A DNA stretch of 41,715 bases from Bacteroidota bacterium. Lineage in GTDB: Bacteria; Bacteroidota; Bacteroidia; AKYH767-A; 2013-40CM-41-45. This document shows positions 1 through 8,138 of this stretch, piece by piece. The position numbers were made by a program, and so were the translations under genes. The notes below the pieces were generated by a model. It ran no database searches, was not told the DNA's origin, and saw nothing but the letters and a program-made list of their open reading frames with translations. Positions within the stretch are counted from its first letter, which is position 1. Each line of letters opens with the position of its first letter. The stretch covers positions 1 through 41,715 of the forward strand of contig JADKKE010000001.1 of the NCBI GenBank assembly GCA_016720655.1, in the 5' to 3' direction.

Positions 1-1714
1 ATTCATTGAATCGCATTTGGATCGGTTGTTCAAAGGACAGATTCACACCGGGAAGAACACCCAATTCCTTATTCATCATTTCCGCCAACTCTTCTTTGTC
101 CTTTGCTGAGGTCCATTCTTTTTTATCCTTCAATATAATAATTAAGTCAGCGCTTTCGATCGGCATAGGATCAGTAGGCACTTCAGAAGTACCAATCTTC
201 GAGACAACTTCCAGAACCTCCGGGAACTTTTTAAGAAGAATATTTTCTAATTCTGTTCCTGTCCGAATAGTTTGCTGAAGATTGCTTCCCTGTCGTATTG
301 TATAATTCGTAGCGAAATCTCCCTCATCCATTTCCGGAATAAACTCACCGCCCAAAGAGTTAAACAAAAAGATGGAAGCAATCCAAATGAGTGCAGAACC
401 CACAATGACTTTCATTTTATTTCTCAATACTCTGGATAAAAAAGGCGTATAGAATTTTAAGACCCAATGAATGAATTTATCACTCCAGCTTTCCCTATGT
501 GTAATCTGCTTATTCAGGAATAAACTGGACATCAAAGGTACATACGTCAGCGACAAGAGCAAGGCACCGATGATTGCAAAAGACACTGTTTGTGCCATCG
601 GCAAAAACATTTTTCCTTCAATTCCGGTCAATGCAAAAATCGGAACATACACGATCAGAATGATGATTTGTCCGAACACAGCACTTGACATGATCCCCGA
701 TGAATTTGCAATTACTTCATGATCCATTTGTTTCTGGGAAAGTGTGTTGCTGCGGTAGTTTTTAGAAAATATATGCAGCATACTTTCGACGACAATGACT
801 GCCCCATCCACAATCAAACCGAAGTCGAGTGCTCCCATACTCATCAGGTTTGCGCTCACACCGAAGACATTCATCAAGGAGATCGCAAACAACATGGACA
901 AAGGAATCACGGAAGCAACAATCAATCCGGCACGAAAATTGCCTAGCAACAATACCAACACAAAAATCACGATCAAAGCACCTTCAATCAGGTTTTTGCT
1001 GACACCCCGGATAAAATAAATATTCGGTCCCTTGTCAATATAACTTCCTCCGGTGTTTTCATTGTTCTTTGAGAGTGCATCGAATACTTCGGTAAGAGAA
1101 ATATTCATACTCACGAGTTTCTCGGGAGCAATCGCAACTTCATATTGTTTCAGGTATCCGCCAAAACTACTTACATCCACTACACCCGGAGTCCCAACCA
1201 GCTGGCGTTTAACAATCCAATCCTGGATCGTGCGCAGTTCCATTGTCGAATACTTCTTTTCAAAACCTTTCTTCGCAGAAATTGTATATTGATAGATCTC
1301 CCCCAAGCCTGTTGTCGGCGGTACAATTTCAGGAGTACCGAATTGTTTTGGCAGATCTTCTTCCGCCATTTTTAATCGTTCGGATACTTGTTGTCTCGCA
1401 ATATTTACCGGGACTTTATCTTTGAAAACAATTGTGATCACCGATAGCCCACTCCGCGAAGTGGAGCGCAATTCCACAACTTCGGGAATTGTTTTCATCT
1501 GCATCTCGATGGGATAGGTAATAAACTGCTCCACTTCCTGTGTTGCAAGATTGGGCGTCGATGTGATCACCTGAACCTGATTATTTGTGACATCGGGGAG
1601 AGCATCAATGGAAAGCTGGGTAGTAGAATATATGCCCCAGGCAACAAACAGGATCAGGAATATTCCGGTGATCAGTTTATTCCTGACGGAAAACTGAATA
1701 ATTTTTTCAATCAT
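1..1714 (-). CDS. CusA/CzcA-family heavy-metal efflux RND transporter (N-terminal part, truncated by window edge)
   Basis: Inner-membrane proton-driven pump of a tripartite heavy-metal efflux system. The frame is open from ATG at 1714 to the left edge (571 codons). The N-terminus has the usual TM1 (MIEKIIQFSVRNKLITG). The TM4 signature DFGLIVDGAVIVVES sits near residue 285; this D-F-G-x3-D-G-A form is the CzcA (Co/Zn/Cd) type rather than the CusA (Cu/Ag) type, so the substrate is probably a divalent cation. The first periplasmic loop is abnormally short: YFIRG near residue 236 runs straight into SKNLIEGALIVIFVLVL (TM2, near 243), whereas family members reach TM2 near residue 340. About 95 residues of porter domain are therefore missing in frame. 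DUF6660 lies just upstream on the same strand. Adaptor and outer-membrane partners, if present, are outside the window. Confidence 0.93.
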   Translation of the reverse strand, partial: MIEKIIQFSVRNKLITGIFLILFVAWGIYSTTQLSIDALPDVTNNQVQVITSTPNLATQEVEQFITYPIEMQMKTIPEVVELRSTSRSGLSVITIVFKDKVPVNIARQQVSERLKMAEEDLPKQFGTPEIVPPTTGLGEIYQYTISAKKGFEKKYSTMELRTIQDWIVKRQLVGTPGVVDVSSFGGYLKQYEVAIAPEKLVSMNISLTEVFDALSKNNENTGGSYIDKGPNIYFIRGVSKNLIEGALIVIFVLVLLLGNFRAGLIVASVIPLSMLFAISLMNVFGVSANLMSMGALDFGLIVDGAVIVVESMLHIFSKNYRSNTLSQKQMDHEVIANSSGIMSSAVFGQIIILIVYVPIFALTGIEGKMFLPMAQTVSFAIIGALLLSLTYVPLMSSLFLNKQITHRESWSDKFIHWVLKFYTPFLSRVLRNKMKVIVGSALIWIASIFLFNSLGGEFIPEMDEGDFATNYTIRQGSNLQQTIRTGTELENILLKKFPEVLEVVSKIGTSEVPTDPMPIESADLIIILKDKKEWTSAKDKEELAEMMNKELGVLPGVNLSFEQPIQMRFNE

Positions 1715-1803
1715 GATTTCTGAATTTAATGAAATGCAATAAGCCTCACAGCATACATGTGCCGTGAAAAATAGCTTGCCCCTTCAGGACAATTAAAATT
1801 TCA

Positions 1804-2127
1804 TTAAACGAGTTTTGGGGGCTGCCAGATGGAATTATTGCTGATAAAATAAAAATCGGGGCTCAACAAAACAAAATTACTGATGGAAAAATGTGCAGGA
1901 GCTTTCAATTCAACAAAAGCCAAGCCCTGAATTGCCGTGGCACAACAGGCACAACTGCAAAAAGGACTACAAAAATCGCTTTCGGATTCATGGTGATCTT
2001 GTGCTGTTTCAATCGTAACAGTAATTGAATGATCATCTGCATCACAGGAATCGTGACAAGGCATTATCAACAATGCCATCAGATAAATGACAAGGATTCG
2101 TGCAAAAAATTGATGTCGGCAACTCAC
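1804..2127 (-). CDS. DUF6660 family small protein, metal-efflux associated
   Basis: A 107-residue protein of a Bacteroidota family commonly found directly upstream of CusA/CzcA pumps. It has one hydrophobic N-terminal segment (about residues 8-22, signal peptide or anchor), then a Cys/His-rich centre (CHDSCDADDH, DHHESESDFCSPFCSCACC) that looks suited to metal binding, and ends with the family's typical SIWQPPKL tail. It precedes the RND pump by about 90 bp on the same strand, so the two probably form one transcript. A periplasmic metal-binding or accessory role is inference from composition and neighbourhood; no biochemical function is known to me. Confidence 0.75.
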   Translation of the reverse strand: MSCRHQFFARILVIYLMALLIMPCHDSCDADDHSITVTIETAQDHHESESDFCSPFCSCACCATAIQGLAFVELKAPAHFSISNFVLLSPDFYFISNNSIWQPPKLV

Positions 2128-2210
2128 ATGCCAAAAGTAACAATTTTAACCAATTTGCAATCAAATTCTTCCTGATAAATCGCTTTTCTGGTTCTGAATT
2201 GAAGGGAATT

Positions 2211-2498
2211 CTACTTTATCAATACCAATTGAGTAGTTATTTCAGCCTCGATCCAATGCTTTACCATTGGTTCAATGATGATAAAATCCCCGGAAAATAA
2301 TGGCAGCTCAATTCCATTTTCATTTCTGAAAATTATCTTGCCTTCCATGCAAATTAACAAGGCCGGTACTTTTGTGATGTGCTCGTTTAACTTCCCACCA
2401 CTCAGAATTTGCAATGCTGTCGCATTTGCCTGATCACTTTTGAAAAATGAAACTGCGGATACCTCTTTTTCCGTAGTATGCAGTTCTTTTATATTCAT
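2211..2498 (-). CDS. Small single-domain cupin protein
   Basis: A 95-residue cupin-like beta-barrel protein. The first cupin motif is recognisable around GGKLNEHITKVPALLICMEG (one His and the closing Gly) and the second around SGDFIIIEPMVKHWIEAE (Pro and His). Only some of the usual metal ligands are present, so metal binding is uncertain. No signal peptide is visible, which suggests a cytoplasmic sensor or small enzyme. It is the last gene of the five-gene run starting at 5010, 12 bp after the CXXCH lipoprotein. Function unknown. Confidence 0.7.
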   Translation of the reverse strand: MNIKELHTTEKEVSAVSFFKSDQANATALQILSGGKLNEHITKVPALLICMEGKIIFRNENGIELPLFSGDFIIIEPMVKHWIEAEITTQLVLIK

Positions 2499-2510
2499 CG
2501 TTTTGCCCCC

Positions 2511-3137
2511 CTATTTCTTGACCATTTCAATTGCCCACAAACCTCTTAATTCATTTTCACCATAACCAATTGCTTTATCGGATGGATAAAGTTTACGAAT
2601 AGTAGCGTATGTAGTCGAACTAATATTTATATCCTTTTTTCCGTGACATTGCAGGCACATTGCCTTGGTGACAATCGGATAATAACCAATCATTCTTCCA
2701 TCCACCTCTCTCAATGATGCAATTGCACTATCACCATTTATCATCCTCTTTTTTTGCTCTCCCAGATAAACTAACTCATCCTGATTGGCTTGATTCCCGG
2801 GGTTTCTGGGTTTGTCGCTGACACGCTTTATGCTTGCCATAAAAATATGCGACAAACTATCCGTAAGAGCAATCGCTTTTGTATTGCAAAACTTCAATGC
2901 ATAGTCTGTCCCATTTTTACTTATTGCATCCATCAGGTTCTTTGCCAGGACAGCCTGGGATGAGTTCGCAATGGTTTTGCCCAATGCCATATAATCGATC
3001 ACCGGCGGCGGAACAACCTGTTCTGTGTCCGGCAAATTAAGTTCAGCAGATTTGCTTTCTTGCTCATTGCCGGATCTGTTGCAAGCATTCAAAAGCACTA
3101 TCGTAAGTACGAAAACGAATACCTGATAATTTTTCAT
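2511..3137 (-). CDS. Lipoprotein with Tll0287-like (DUF3365) domain and CXXCH haem motif
   Basis: A 208-residue lipoprotein. The signal sequence ends in the lipobox LNAC (Cys19). After a polar linker the body has the pattern of the Tll0287-like/DUF3365 family, including GRMIGYYPI shortly before a c-type haem motif C161-L-Q-C-H165. That domain is known as a haem-binding sensor or redox module, often in periplasmic sensors; here it stands alone as a lipid-anchored protein outside the cytoplasmic membrane. Its ATG overlaps the stop of the preceding fusion gene by 4 bp, so translation is probably coupled. Covalent haem attachment would need the c-type maturation machinery, not seen in this window. 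Confidence 0.78.
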   Translation of the reverse strand: MKNYQVFVFVLTIVLLNACNRSGNEQESKSAELNLPDTEQVVPPPVIDYMALGKTIANSSQAVLAKNLMDAISKNGTDYALKFCNTKAIALTDSLSHIFMASIKRVSDKPRNPGNQANQDELVYLGEQKKRMINGDSAIASLREVDGRMIGYYPIVTKAMCLQCHGKKDINISSTTYATIRKLYPSDKAIGYGENELRGLWAIEMVKK

Positions 3138-3985
3138 TGGAAATATTCATTAAATTGTGCGAATGAATTTTTTACTTTCAGAAGTTGAGCCGATGCAGTG
3201 GTTTCATCCTTGGCTTCGGATAATTCTTTTACTGAATCAATGTAGGGCAACAACCATTTATGCAATTCCTCATGAGCCTTGTCTTTCATGGTGCAACTTG
3301 AAATGATCTGATCATTGTATTGCTGCAATTTCGCTGCTAAGCCCTGGTAATCGCTTAGTCCTGTGCCGGCAAAAGAATTTAGTTCGTTTTCCATACCCAG
3401 GACATGCACCATCATCTCCGTATTCACTGCCCATTTCTCACCGTTGTTCAACTCAAGAGCACTACTTACGGCTGCTTCATGGTGTTGTTCATGGACAGTG
3501 GAATCTGTTTGTACCGATGTCTTATCGTTTGTGGCGTTACCACAACTAAATAAAAATAATGTCCCTGCAATCAGAGGAAGAATTTTTGTTTTCATTTTGA
3601 TGCTTTTTTTATTGATGGTATAATATGCAAGTGCTGTAAAACCCATGGTTACAGTTATCCTGAAGATCATTGCAGCGATTGTTTTTGTTTCATGAATTCC
3701 ACCTTTGTAAACCCAAATCATCAATCCGAGAAATGCCACCAGCAAAATTACAGAAGCTATACTTAAAATTGAAGTCGTCCAGGCTTTGGATTTAACAAAT
3801 CCATATGCTGAAAAAAGATAAATAAAGCTGGCAATAAAATTTGCCCAGACAATAAAAAGCACATAATTACCTTCCCTGGCCCGGATACCGAATAAATCAA
3901 AAATCACTGAACCGCTCAGAAACAAAGTGAGCAATCCAAAGGCGGCAAGGAGGAGGCCAATAGCGAGAGAAATATTTTTTTTCAT
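3134..3985 (-). CDS. Fusion-like protein: 4-TM membrane domain plus lipoprotein-like C-terminal domain
   Basis: A 283-residue open frame that reads like two proteins end to end. Residues 1-125 hold four hydrophobic helices (about 7-30, 42-62, 70-92, 103-122). Residue 131 is Met (ATG at 3595) followed by MKTKILPLIAGTLFLFSCGN, a textbook lipoprotein signal with lipobox LFSC, and then a helical domain of about 130 residues. No stop separates them. Either translation restarts at 3595 and two proteins are made, or this is a real or artefactual fusion. Its start overlaps the TetR stop and its end overlaps the DUF3365 lipoprotein start, each by 4 bp. I do not recognise a named family for either half. 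Confidence 0.75.
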   Translation of the reverse strand: MKKNISLAIGLLLAAFGLLTLFLSGSVIFDLFGIRAREGNYVLFIVWANFIASFIYLFSAYGFVKSKAWTTSILSIASVILLVAFLGLMIWVYKGGIHETKTIAAMIFRITVTMGFTALAYYTINKKSIKMKTKILPLIAGTLFLFSCGNATNDKTSVQTDSTVHEQHHEAAVSSALELNNGEKWAVNTEMMVHVLGMENELNSFAGTGLSDYQGLAAKLQQYNDQIISSCTMKDKAHEELHKWLLPYIDSVKELSEAKDETTASAQLLKVKNSFAQFNEYFQ

Positions 3986-4572
3986 TTCGATTTTGCTTTA
4001 ATTAATGTGAGTAGTGACTGAATCATCGATTCTCCACTTTTTTTAATATCAAAACGGAAATTTGCAATCCGCCACTTGTACATGTGCAACCTGAATGCAC
4101 CCATTACCATGTGTACCAATTCTGCTGTGGATATAGCCTTTGTAAAGATTCCTTTTTTTTGCCCTTCTGCAAGTACAGCATGCACATGCCTTACCTTCAC
4201 CTCCATTATTTTCAGGATGGTTTCATTAATTGCCTGACTTGCTTCCATCAATCCGTCTGAAAACACAGCAACAACAAAGTGAGGGTTCTTTTTGAAAAAC
4301 GAAAATTGATTCCGAAACAATTCCATGAACTTTTCTTCCACCGACAATTCAGTTGCAAGAGTTTTCGTTAAACGGGTATCCATTGTTTGGGCCAGGTAAT
4401 TCAGCATTGCAATGATAATTTCCTCTTTACTTTTAAAATGTCTGTAAATCGCACTTTCCGAAAATTTCATTTCAGCAGCAAGATTTTTTATTGTCAAACC
4501 ACTCACGCCGGAAGACGTTAGAATTCTCCCCGCTGCTTCAATTATTTCCAGTTGTCTTTCTGATATATCCAT
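3982..4572 (-). CDS. TetR/AcrR family transcriptional regulator
   Basis: A 196-residue regulator with the TetR N-terminal helix-turn-helix: LTIKNLAAEMKFSESAIYRHFKSKEEII at about residues 25-52, the recognition helix ending in the usual IYRHF. The C-terminal three quarters is the variable helical ligand-binding and dimerisation domain. It is the second gene of the operon starting at 5010, follows the 4-TM gene by 18 bp and overlaps the next gene by 4 bp. The palindrome at 5021-5040 just before the first gene is a natural operator, so autorepression of the whole operon is the likely mode of action. The inducer is unknown. Confidence 0.9.
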   Translation of the reverse strand: MDISERQLEIIEAAGRILTSSGVSGLTIKNLAAEMKFSESAIYRHFKSKEEIIIAMLNYLAQTMDTRLTKTLATELSVEEKFMELFRNQFSFFKKNPHFVVAVFSDGLMEASQAINETILKIMEVKVRHVHAVLAEGQKKGIFTKAISTAELVHMVMGAFRLHMYKWRIANFRFDIKKSGESMIQSLLTLIKAKSK

Positions 4573-4590
4573 CTTTATTTATCTGTCCAA

Positions 4591-5010
4591 TTAAGAATGA
4601 ATCTGTTGCATTCGTATAAAACTAAATCCAAGCCAGATAACAGAAGCTGTCATTGCCAAAGCTCCAACCAGCACCAGCACAGGAGGCAAGCCAAAATATA
4701 CTTCTGACAAAATACCCAGTGGCATCAGTAAACCTGTAAGTGCCAACCATGAAATTATTTTCACATGTTTCAGCTTATCCCTGAAATGCAAAAGCAGGTA
4801 TCCTATCAGTATATTCAAAAACGCAAACAAGTTCCCGTGAACATGAGCCAGCCTGCTTTCAAAATGCTTTCCGATACTGTACGAATCCGCCCACTCCGCT
4901 TTTCCCGGAGCAAAGTCCCTGAGGTAAATCAATAGAAATCCATAGAACATAAATAAGCCCATGACCAGAAAACCGATTGCGATGTTGTTCTTTCCGTATA
5001 TTTTTTCCAT
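4591..5010 (-). CDS. Small four-helix integral membrane protein
   Basis: A 139-residue polytopic protein with four predicted TM segments (about 10-30, 58-77, 82-104, 108-132). A conserved-looking polar patch, ESRLAHVHGNLFAFLNILIG, places two His residues at the start of the second helix, reminiscent of the small 4-TM hydroxylaminobenzene-mutase/styrene-oxide-isomerase-like proteins or a haem-ligating bundle; I cannot decide between them. First gene of the TetR operon; its ATG at 5010 lies 11 bp downstream of the palindromic operator. Confidence 0.75.
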   Translation of the reverse strand: MEKIYGKNNIAIGFLVMGLFMFYGFLLIYLRDFAPGKAEWADSYSIGKHFESRLAHVHGNLFAFLNILIGYLLLHFRDKLKHVKIISWLALTGLLMPLGILSEVYFGLPPVLVLVGALAMTASVIWLGFSFIRMQQIHS

Positions 5011-5020
5011 GATTTTCTAT

Positions 5021-5040
5021 GTTAGTGAGTATTCACTTAC
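5021..5040 (-). promoter_or_regulatory. Probable TetR operator palindrome
   Basis: GTTAGTGAGTATTCACTTAC is an inverted repeat with a 4-bp centre (GTAT) and 8-bp arms that pair at 7 of 8 positions. It begins 11 bp before the start codon of the first operon gene and abuts the -7 box at 5040-5047, so a bound dimer would block transcription. The only regulator gene in the operon is TetR-family, and TGAAT/ATTCA-type palindromes of this size suit that family. That this TetR binds it is inference. Confidence 0.72.
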
Positions 5041-5071
5041 AAAGATAGGACTATTCAAACCGGATAAGCAA
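5040..5071 (-). promoter_or_regulatory. Promoter of the TetR operon
   Basis: On the minus strand TATCTTTG (5047 to 5040) matches the Bacteroidota -7 consensus TAnnTTTG. A TTG at 5071-5069, 21 bp further upstream, can serve as the -33 element. Transcription would start just inside the operator palindrome. Confidence 0.6.
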
Positions 5072-5259
5072 GTCCATGCGAACTATATTTCAAATAACTG
5101 ATGCAAATCATCTTTTGCACTAAATAAAAACACGTTTGATACCCGGAGTTCATATTCCTCTTGTTCCTGTTTTTCAAATAAATTCCAAATTATTAAGCCT
5201 GTGACTTCCGAATTACCCAATAATTCATGTTATTTGATGAATAAATCCATTTTCCAATT

Positions 5260-6954
5260 ATGCCCCTGTCCTGGAACGAAATCCGCTCGCGTGCTATTAA
5301 ATTTTCAAAAGAGTGGGAACATACTTCATCGGAAGATGCAGAAGCCAAATCCTTTCTCGATGGCTTCTTCGATGTCTTCGGAATCTCCCGCAGACGTGTA
5401 GCCACGTTTGAGCAAAGGGTCAGTAAGTTGAACCAGGCTGATGGCTTTATTGACATGCTCTGGAAAGGTCAGATTCTCGTGGAAATGAAAAGCCGGGGGA
5501 AGAACCTCGATAAAGCATACAAACAAGCCACCGACTATTTCCCCGGACTCAAAGAAGATGAACTTCCACGTTGTATCCTCATCTGTGACTTTGAGAAATT
5601 CCGGCTCTTTGACCTTGATGAAAATACACAGGTTGAATTCAGCCTCAAAGATCTTCACAAACACATCCGGCATTTTGGTTTTCTGATTGGAATGCAGCTA
5701 AAAACCTTCGCCGAACAGGATCCGGTGAATATCAAGGCTGCTGAGAAAATGGGGAAACTCCACGATCAGTTGGAAGCGATTGGTTACAGCGGACATGCTT
5801 TGGAACTCTACCTCGTTCGCCTGGTCTTTTGTCTCTTTGCCGATGATACCGGAATTTTTGAAAAAGACAGTTTTCATGATTACATAAAAAACCGGACGAA
5901 TGAAGACGGCAGCAACCTCGCATCTTCCCTCTCTGAACTTTTCTATATCCTGAATACTTCCGAAGACAAGCGACTGAAAAACCTCGACGAAGACCTTGCT
6001 CATTTTCCCTATGTAAACGGAAAACTTTTTGCTGAAACCTTAGCACCGGCTGCTTTCGACAGTGGCATGCGAAAAGCCCTGCTCGAATGTTGCATTTTAA
6101 ATTGGAGCCAGATCTCCCCTGCCATCTTCGGTTCACTTTTTCAAAGTGTGATGAACCCACAGGAACGCCGAAATCTTGGTGCACATTACACAAGTGAAAA
6201 GAATATCCTGAAAGTGATCAAGCCACTGTTCCTTGACGATTTGCAGGAACGTTTTGAGAAATACAAAAGCAACCGCAAAGAACTGGTAAAACTGCACGAG
6301 GAAATTTCCCTCTTGCGTTTCCTCGATCCCGCCTGTGGTTGTGGTAACTTCCTCATTGTTGCCTACCGCGAACTCCGACTTTTGGAACTTCAGATTATCA
6401 CCCAACTTTTTCCGAAAGGCCAGGCTGTACTCAAACACGATCTCGATGTATTTGTAAAAGTAAATGTGGATCGTTTCTACGGAATCGAATACGAAGAATT
6501 CCCTGCTCAGATTGCACAGGTAGCCATGTGGCTCATCGATCACCAGATGAATACACTCGTAAGTGAAACTTTTGGAGAAAATTACATTCGGCTGCCTCTA
6601 CAAAAAAGTGCAACCATCGCTCATGGCAATGCGCTCCGCATCGACTGGCAAAGTCTCATCGATCCATTGCCCTGGGAGAAAAAAGAACAGAAGTTTGATT
6701 TTATTTTTGGGAATCCGCCGTTTGTGGGGAAGAAAGAGCAAAATACTGTGCAGAAAGAGGACATGGATCTTGTATTTAGCGATGCAAAAGGTGTAGGTGT
6801 ATTAGATTATGTAACAGCTTGGTATATAAAAGCGGCCAATATTACAAAATCAGAATACAAAGACGAAGTTTGCATTTGTTTCAACAAATTCAATTTCAGC
6901 AAGGAGAACAAGTTGGAATTTTATGGAATAATTATTCAATACTTACAAGATTAA
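5260..6954 (+). CDS. MmeI-type IIG restriction-methyltransferase, N-terminal fragment (nuclease plus methyltransferase core)
   Basis: First part of a single-chain restriction/modification enzyme that cuts and methylates DNA from one polypeptide. The N-terminal nuclease has D65, E75 and K77, exactly the D-x9-E-x-K spacing of MmeI (D70/E80/K82). A helical spacer follows, then the gamma-type adenine methyltransferase with SAM motif DPACGCGNF (356-364) and catalytic NPPF (485-488). The frame then derails after about residue 530: three single-base changes between 6868 and 6935 (extra T in the 6868-6871 run, extra G near 6899, missing T near 6930) would restore a continuous protein of about 935 residues running into the 7055-8071 frame, close to MmeI (about 920). 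First gene of the island; no separate methyltransferase or nuclease subunit is needed. Confidence 0.9.
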   Translation: MPLSWNEIRSRAIKFSKEWEHTSSEDAEAKSFLDGFFDVFGISRRRVATFEQRVSKLNQADGFIDMLWKGQILVEMKSRGKNLDKAYKQATDYFPGLKEDELPRCILICDFEKFRLFDLDENTQVEFSLKDLHKHIRHFGFLIGMQLKTFAEQDPVNIKAAEKMGKLHDQLEAIGYSGHALELYLVRLVFCLFADDTGIFEKDSFHDYIKNRTNEDGSNLASSLSELFYILNTSEDKRLKNLDEDLAHFPYVNGKLFAETLAPAAFDSGMRKALLECCILNWSQISPAIFGSLFQSVMNPQERRNLGAHYTSEKNILKVIKPLFLDDLQERFEKYKSNRKELVKLHEEISLLRFLDPACGCGNFLIVAYRELRLLELQIITQLFPKGQAVLKHDLDVFVKVNVDRFYGIEYEEFPAQIAQVAMWLIDHQMNTLVSETFGENYIRLPLQKSATIAHGNALRIDWQSLIDPLPWEKKEQKFDFIFGNPPFVGKKEQNTVQKEDMDLVFSDAKGVGVLDYVTAWYIKAANITKSEYKDEVCICFNKFNFSKENKLEFYGIIIQYLQD

Positions 6955-8071
6955 AATACACTTTGCACATCAAACATTTAAATGGAGCAATGAAGCAAAA
7001 GGCAATGCAGCTGTTCATGTTGTAATTATTGGATTTGCGAATTACGATTCCTCAATGAAATATATTTTTGTTTACGAAGATATAAAAGGCGAACCGCTTA
7101 AAGTCAAATCAAATAATATTAACCCATTTTTAGTCGAAGGAAAGGATATGGTAGTTCAAAATCGGAAATCACCAATATGCAATTCATCTCCAATGAACTA
7201 TGGAAGCATGCCTATTGATGATGGTCACTTAATATTAAGTGATCTTGAAAAAGAACAATCAATAAAAGACGATCCAACCTTGAAGAAATTCATTCGCCCA
7301 TATATGGGAGGTGAGGAATTTATTAACAATAAGAAACGATGGTGTTTGTGGCTGGTTGATGCAAGTCCAGATATTTTGAAAAACTCAAAATTTATTACAG
7401 ACCGGATAAATCTGACTAAAAAATTCAGGCTGTCTAGTTCAAGAGAAGCCACTAAAAAATTAGCAGAAAAACCTGCACTGTTTGGCGAAATTAGACAGCC
7501 AAGCTCATCATATATTATTATCCCAAAAGTATCTTCAGAAAATCGAAAATATATACCAATTGGTATTCTTTCTGCAAATATTATTTCAAGCGGAAGTGCA
7601 CTAATTGTTCCGAAGGCATCACTATTTAACCTTGGAATTTTAACATCTATGATGCATACCGTTTGGATGAAATACACTTGCGGTAGAATGAAAAGCGATT
7701 ATCAATACTCTGCAAGCATCGTCTACAACAACTTCCCCTGGCCCGAATCCCCCACCGCTAAGCAGAAGCAAACTGTAGAAGAAAAAGCGCAGCAGGTATT
7801 GGATGTAAGGAAGCAATTTCCCGGCAGCAGTCTGGCAGATCTTTACGATCCACTCACGATGCCACCTGCGCTCGTTAAAGCACATAATGAGTTGGACAAA
7901 GCTGTGGATCAATGTTACAGACCACAATCGTTTACAAGTGAGACGAAGAGGATTGAGTATTTGTTTGAGTTATATGATAAATATACGAGTGGGTTGTTTG
8001 GTGGGGAAAAGGGAAGAAGGGTAAAAAGTTTAAATAGAGTTATGAACTTAGTTCCAAGTTATGAGTTATGA
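6947..8071 (+). CDS. MmeI-type IIG restriction-methyltransferase, C-terminal fragment (target recognition and C-terminal domains)
   Basis: Continuation of the gene starting at 5260. Family-like sequence begins at 6947 (KIKIHFAHQTFKWSNEAK), about 108 bp before the first in-frame ATG at 7055. The target-recognition region ends with the typical SDYQYSASIVYNNFPWPESP, followed by the C-terminal helical domain (PPALVKAHNELDKAVDQCYR ... EYLFELYDKYTSGL). The last 14 codons read into heptameric GTTATGA repeats, so the original stop may have been slightly upstream. On its own this fragment lacks nuclease and methyltransferase motifs; if the indels are sequencing errors the enzyme is intact. Confidence 0.88.
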   Translation, partial: KIKIHFAHQTFKWSNEAKGNAAVHVVIIGFANYDSSMKYIFVYEDIKGEPLKVKSNNINPFLVEGKDMVVQNRKSPICNSSPMNYGSMPIDDGHLILSDLEKEQSIKDDPTLKKFIRPYMGGEEFINNKKRWCLWLVDASPDILKNSKFITDRINLTKKFRLSSSREATKKLAEKPALFGEIRQPSSSYIIIPKVSSENRKYIPIGILSANIISSGSALIVPKASLFNLGILTSMMHTVWMKYTCGRMKSDYQYSASIVYNNFPWPESPTAKQKQTVEEKAQQVLDVRKQFPGSSLADLYDPLTMPPALVKAHNELDKAVDQCYRPQSFTSETKRIEYLFELYDKYTSGLFGGEKGRRVKSLNRVMNLVPSYEL

Positions 8072-8078
8072 GTTATGA
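8039..8078 (+). repeat. GTTATGA heptamer repeats at the 3' end of the IIG gene
   Basis: Three perfect tandem copies of GTTATGA at 8058-8078, plus an isolated copy at 8039-8045. Because the unit is 7 bp and contains TGA, the array places a stop codon in each forward frame. It supplies the stop of the IIG gene at 8071. Confidence 0.85.
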
Positions 8079-8138
8079 ACCACGTTCATTAGGCAAACGG
8101 ATCAGAAAAAACGATTTCAAACTAAAAGAATTTAAAAA

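Noticed and set aside
6868..6935. Programmed ribosomal frameshifting in the IIG gene
   Set aside because: Three separate shifts in differing directions are needed, no slippery heptamer or pseudoknot is evident, and the same kind of break occurs in unrelated genes.
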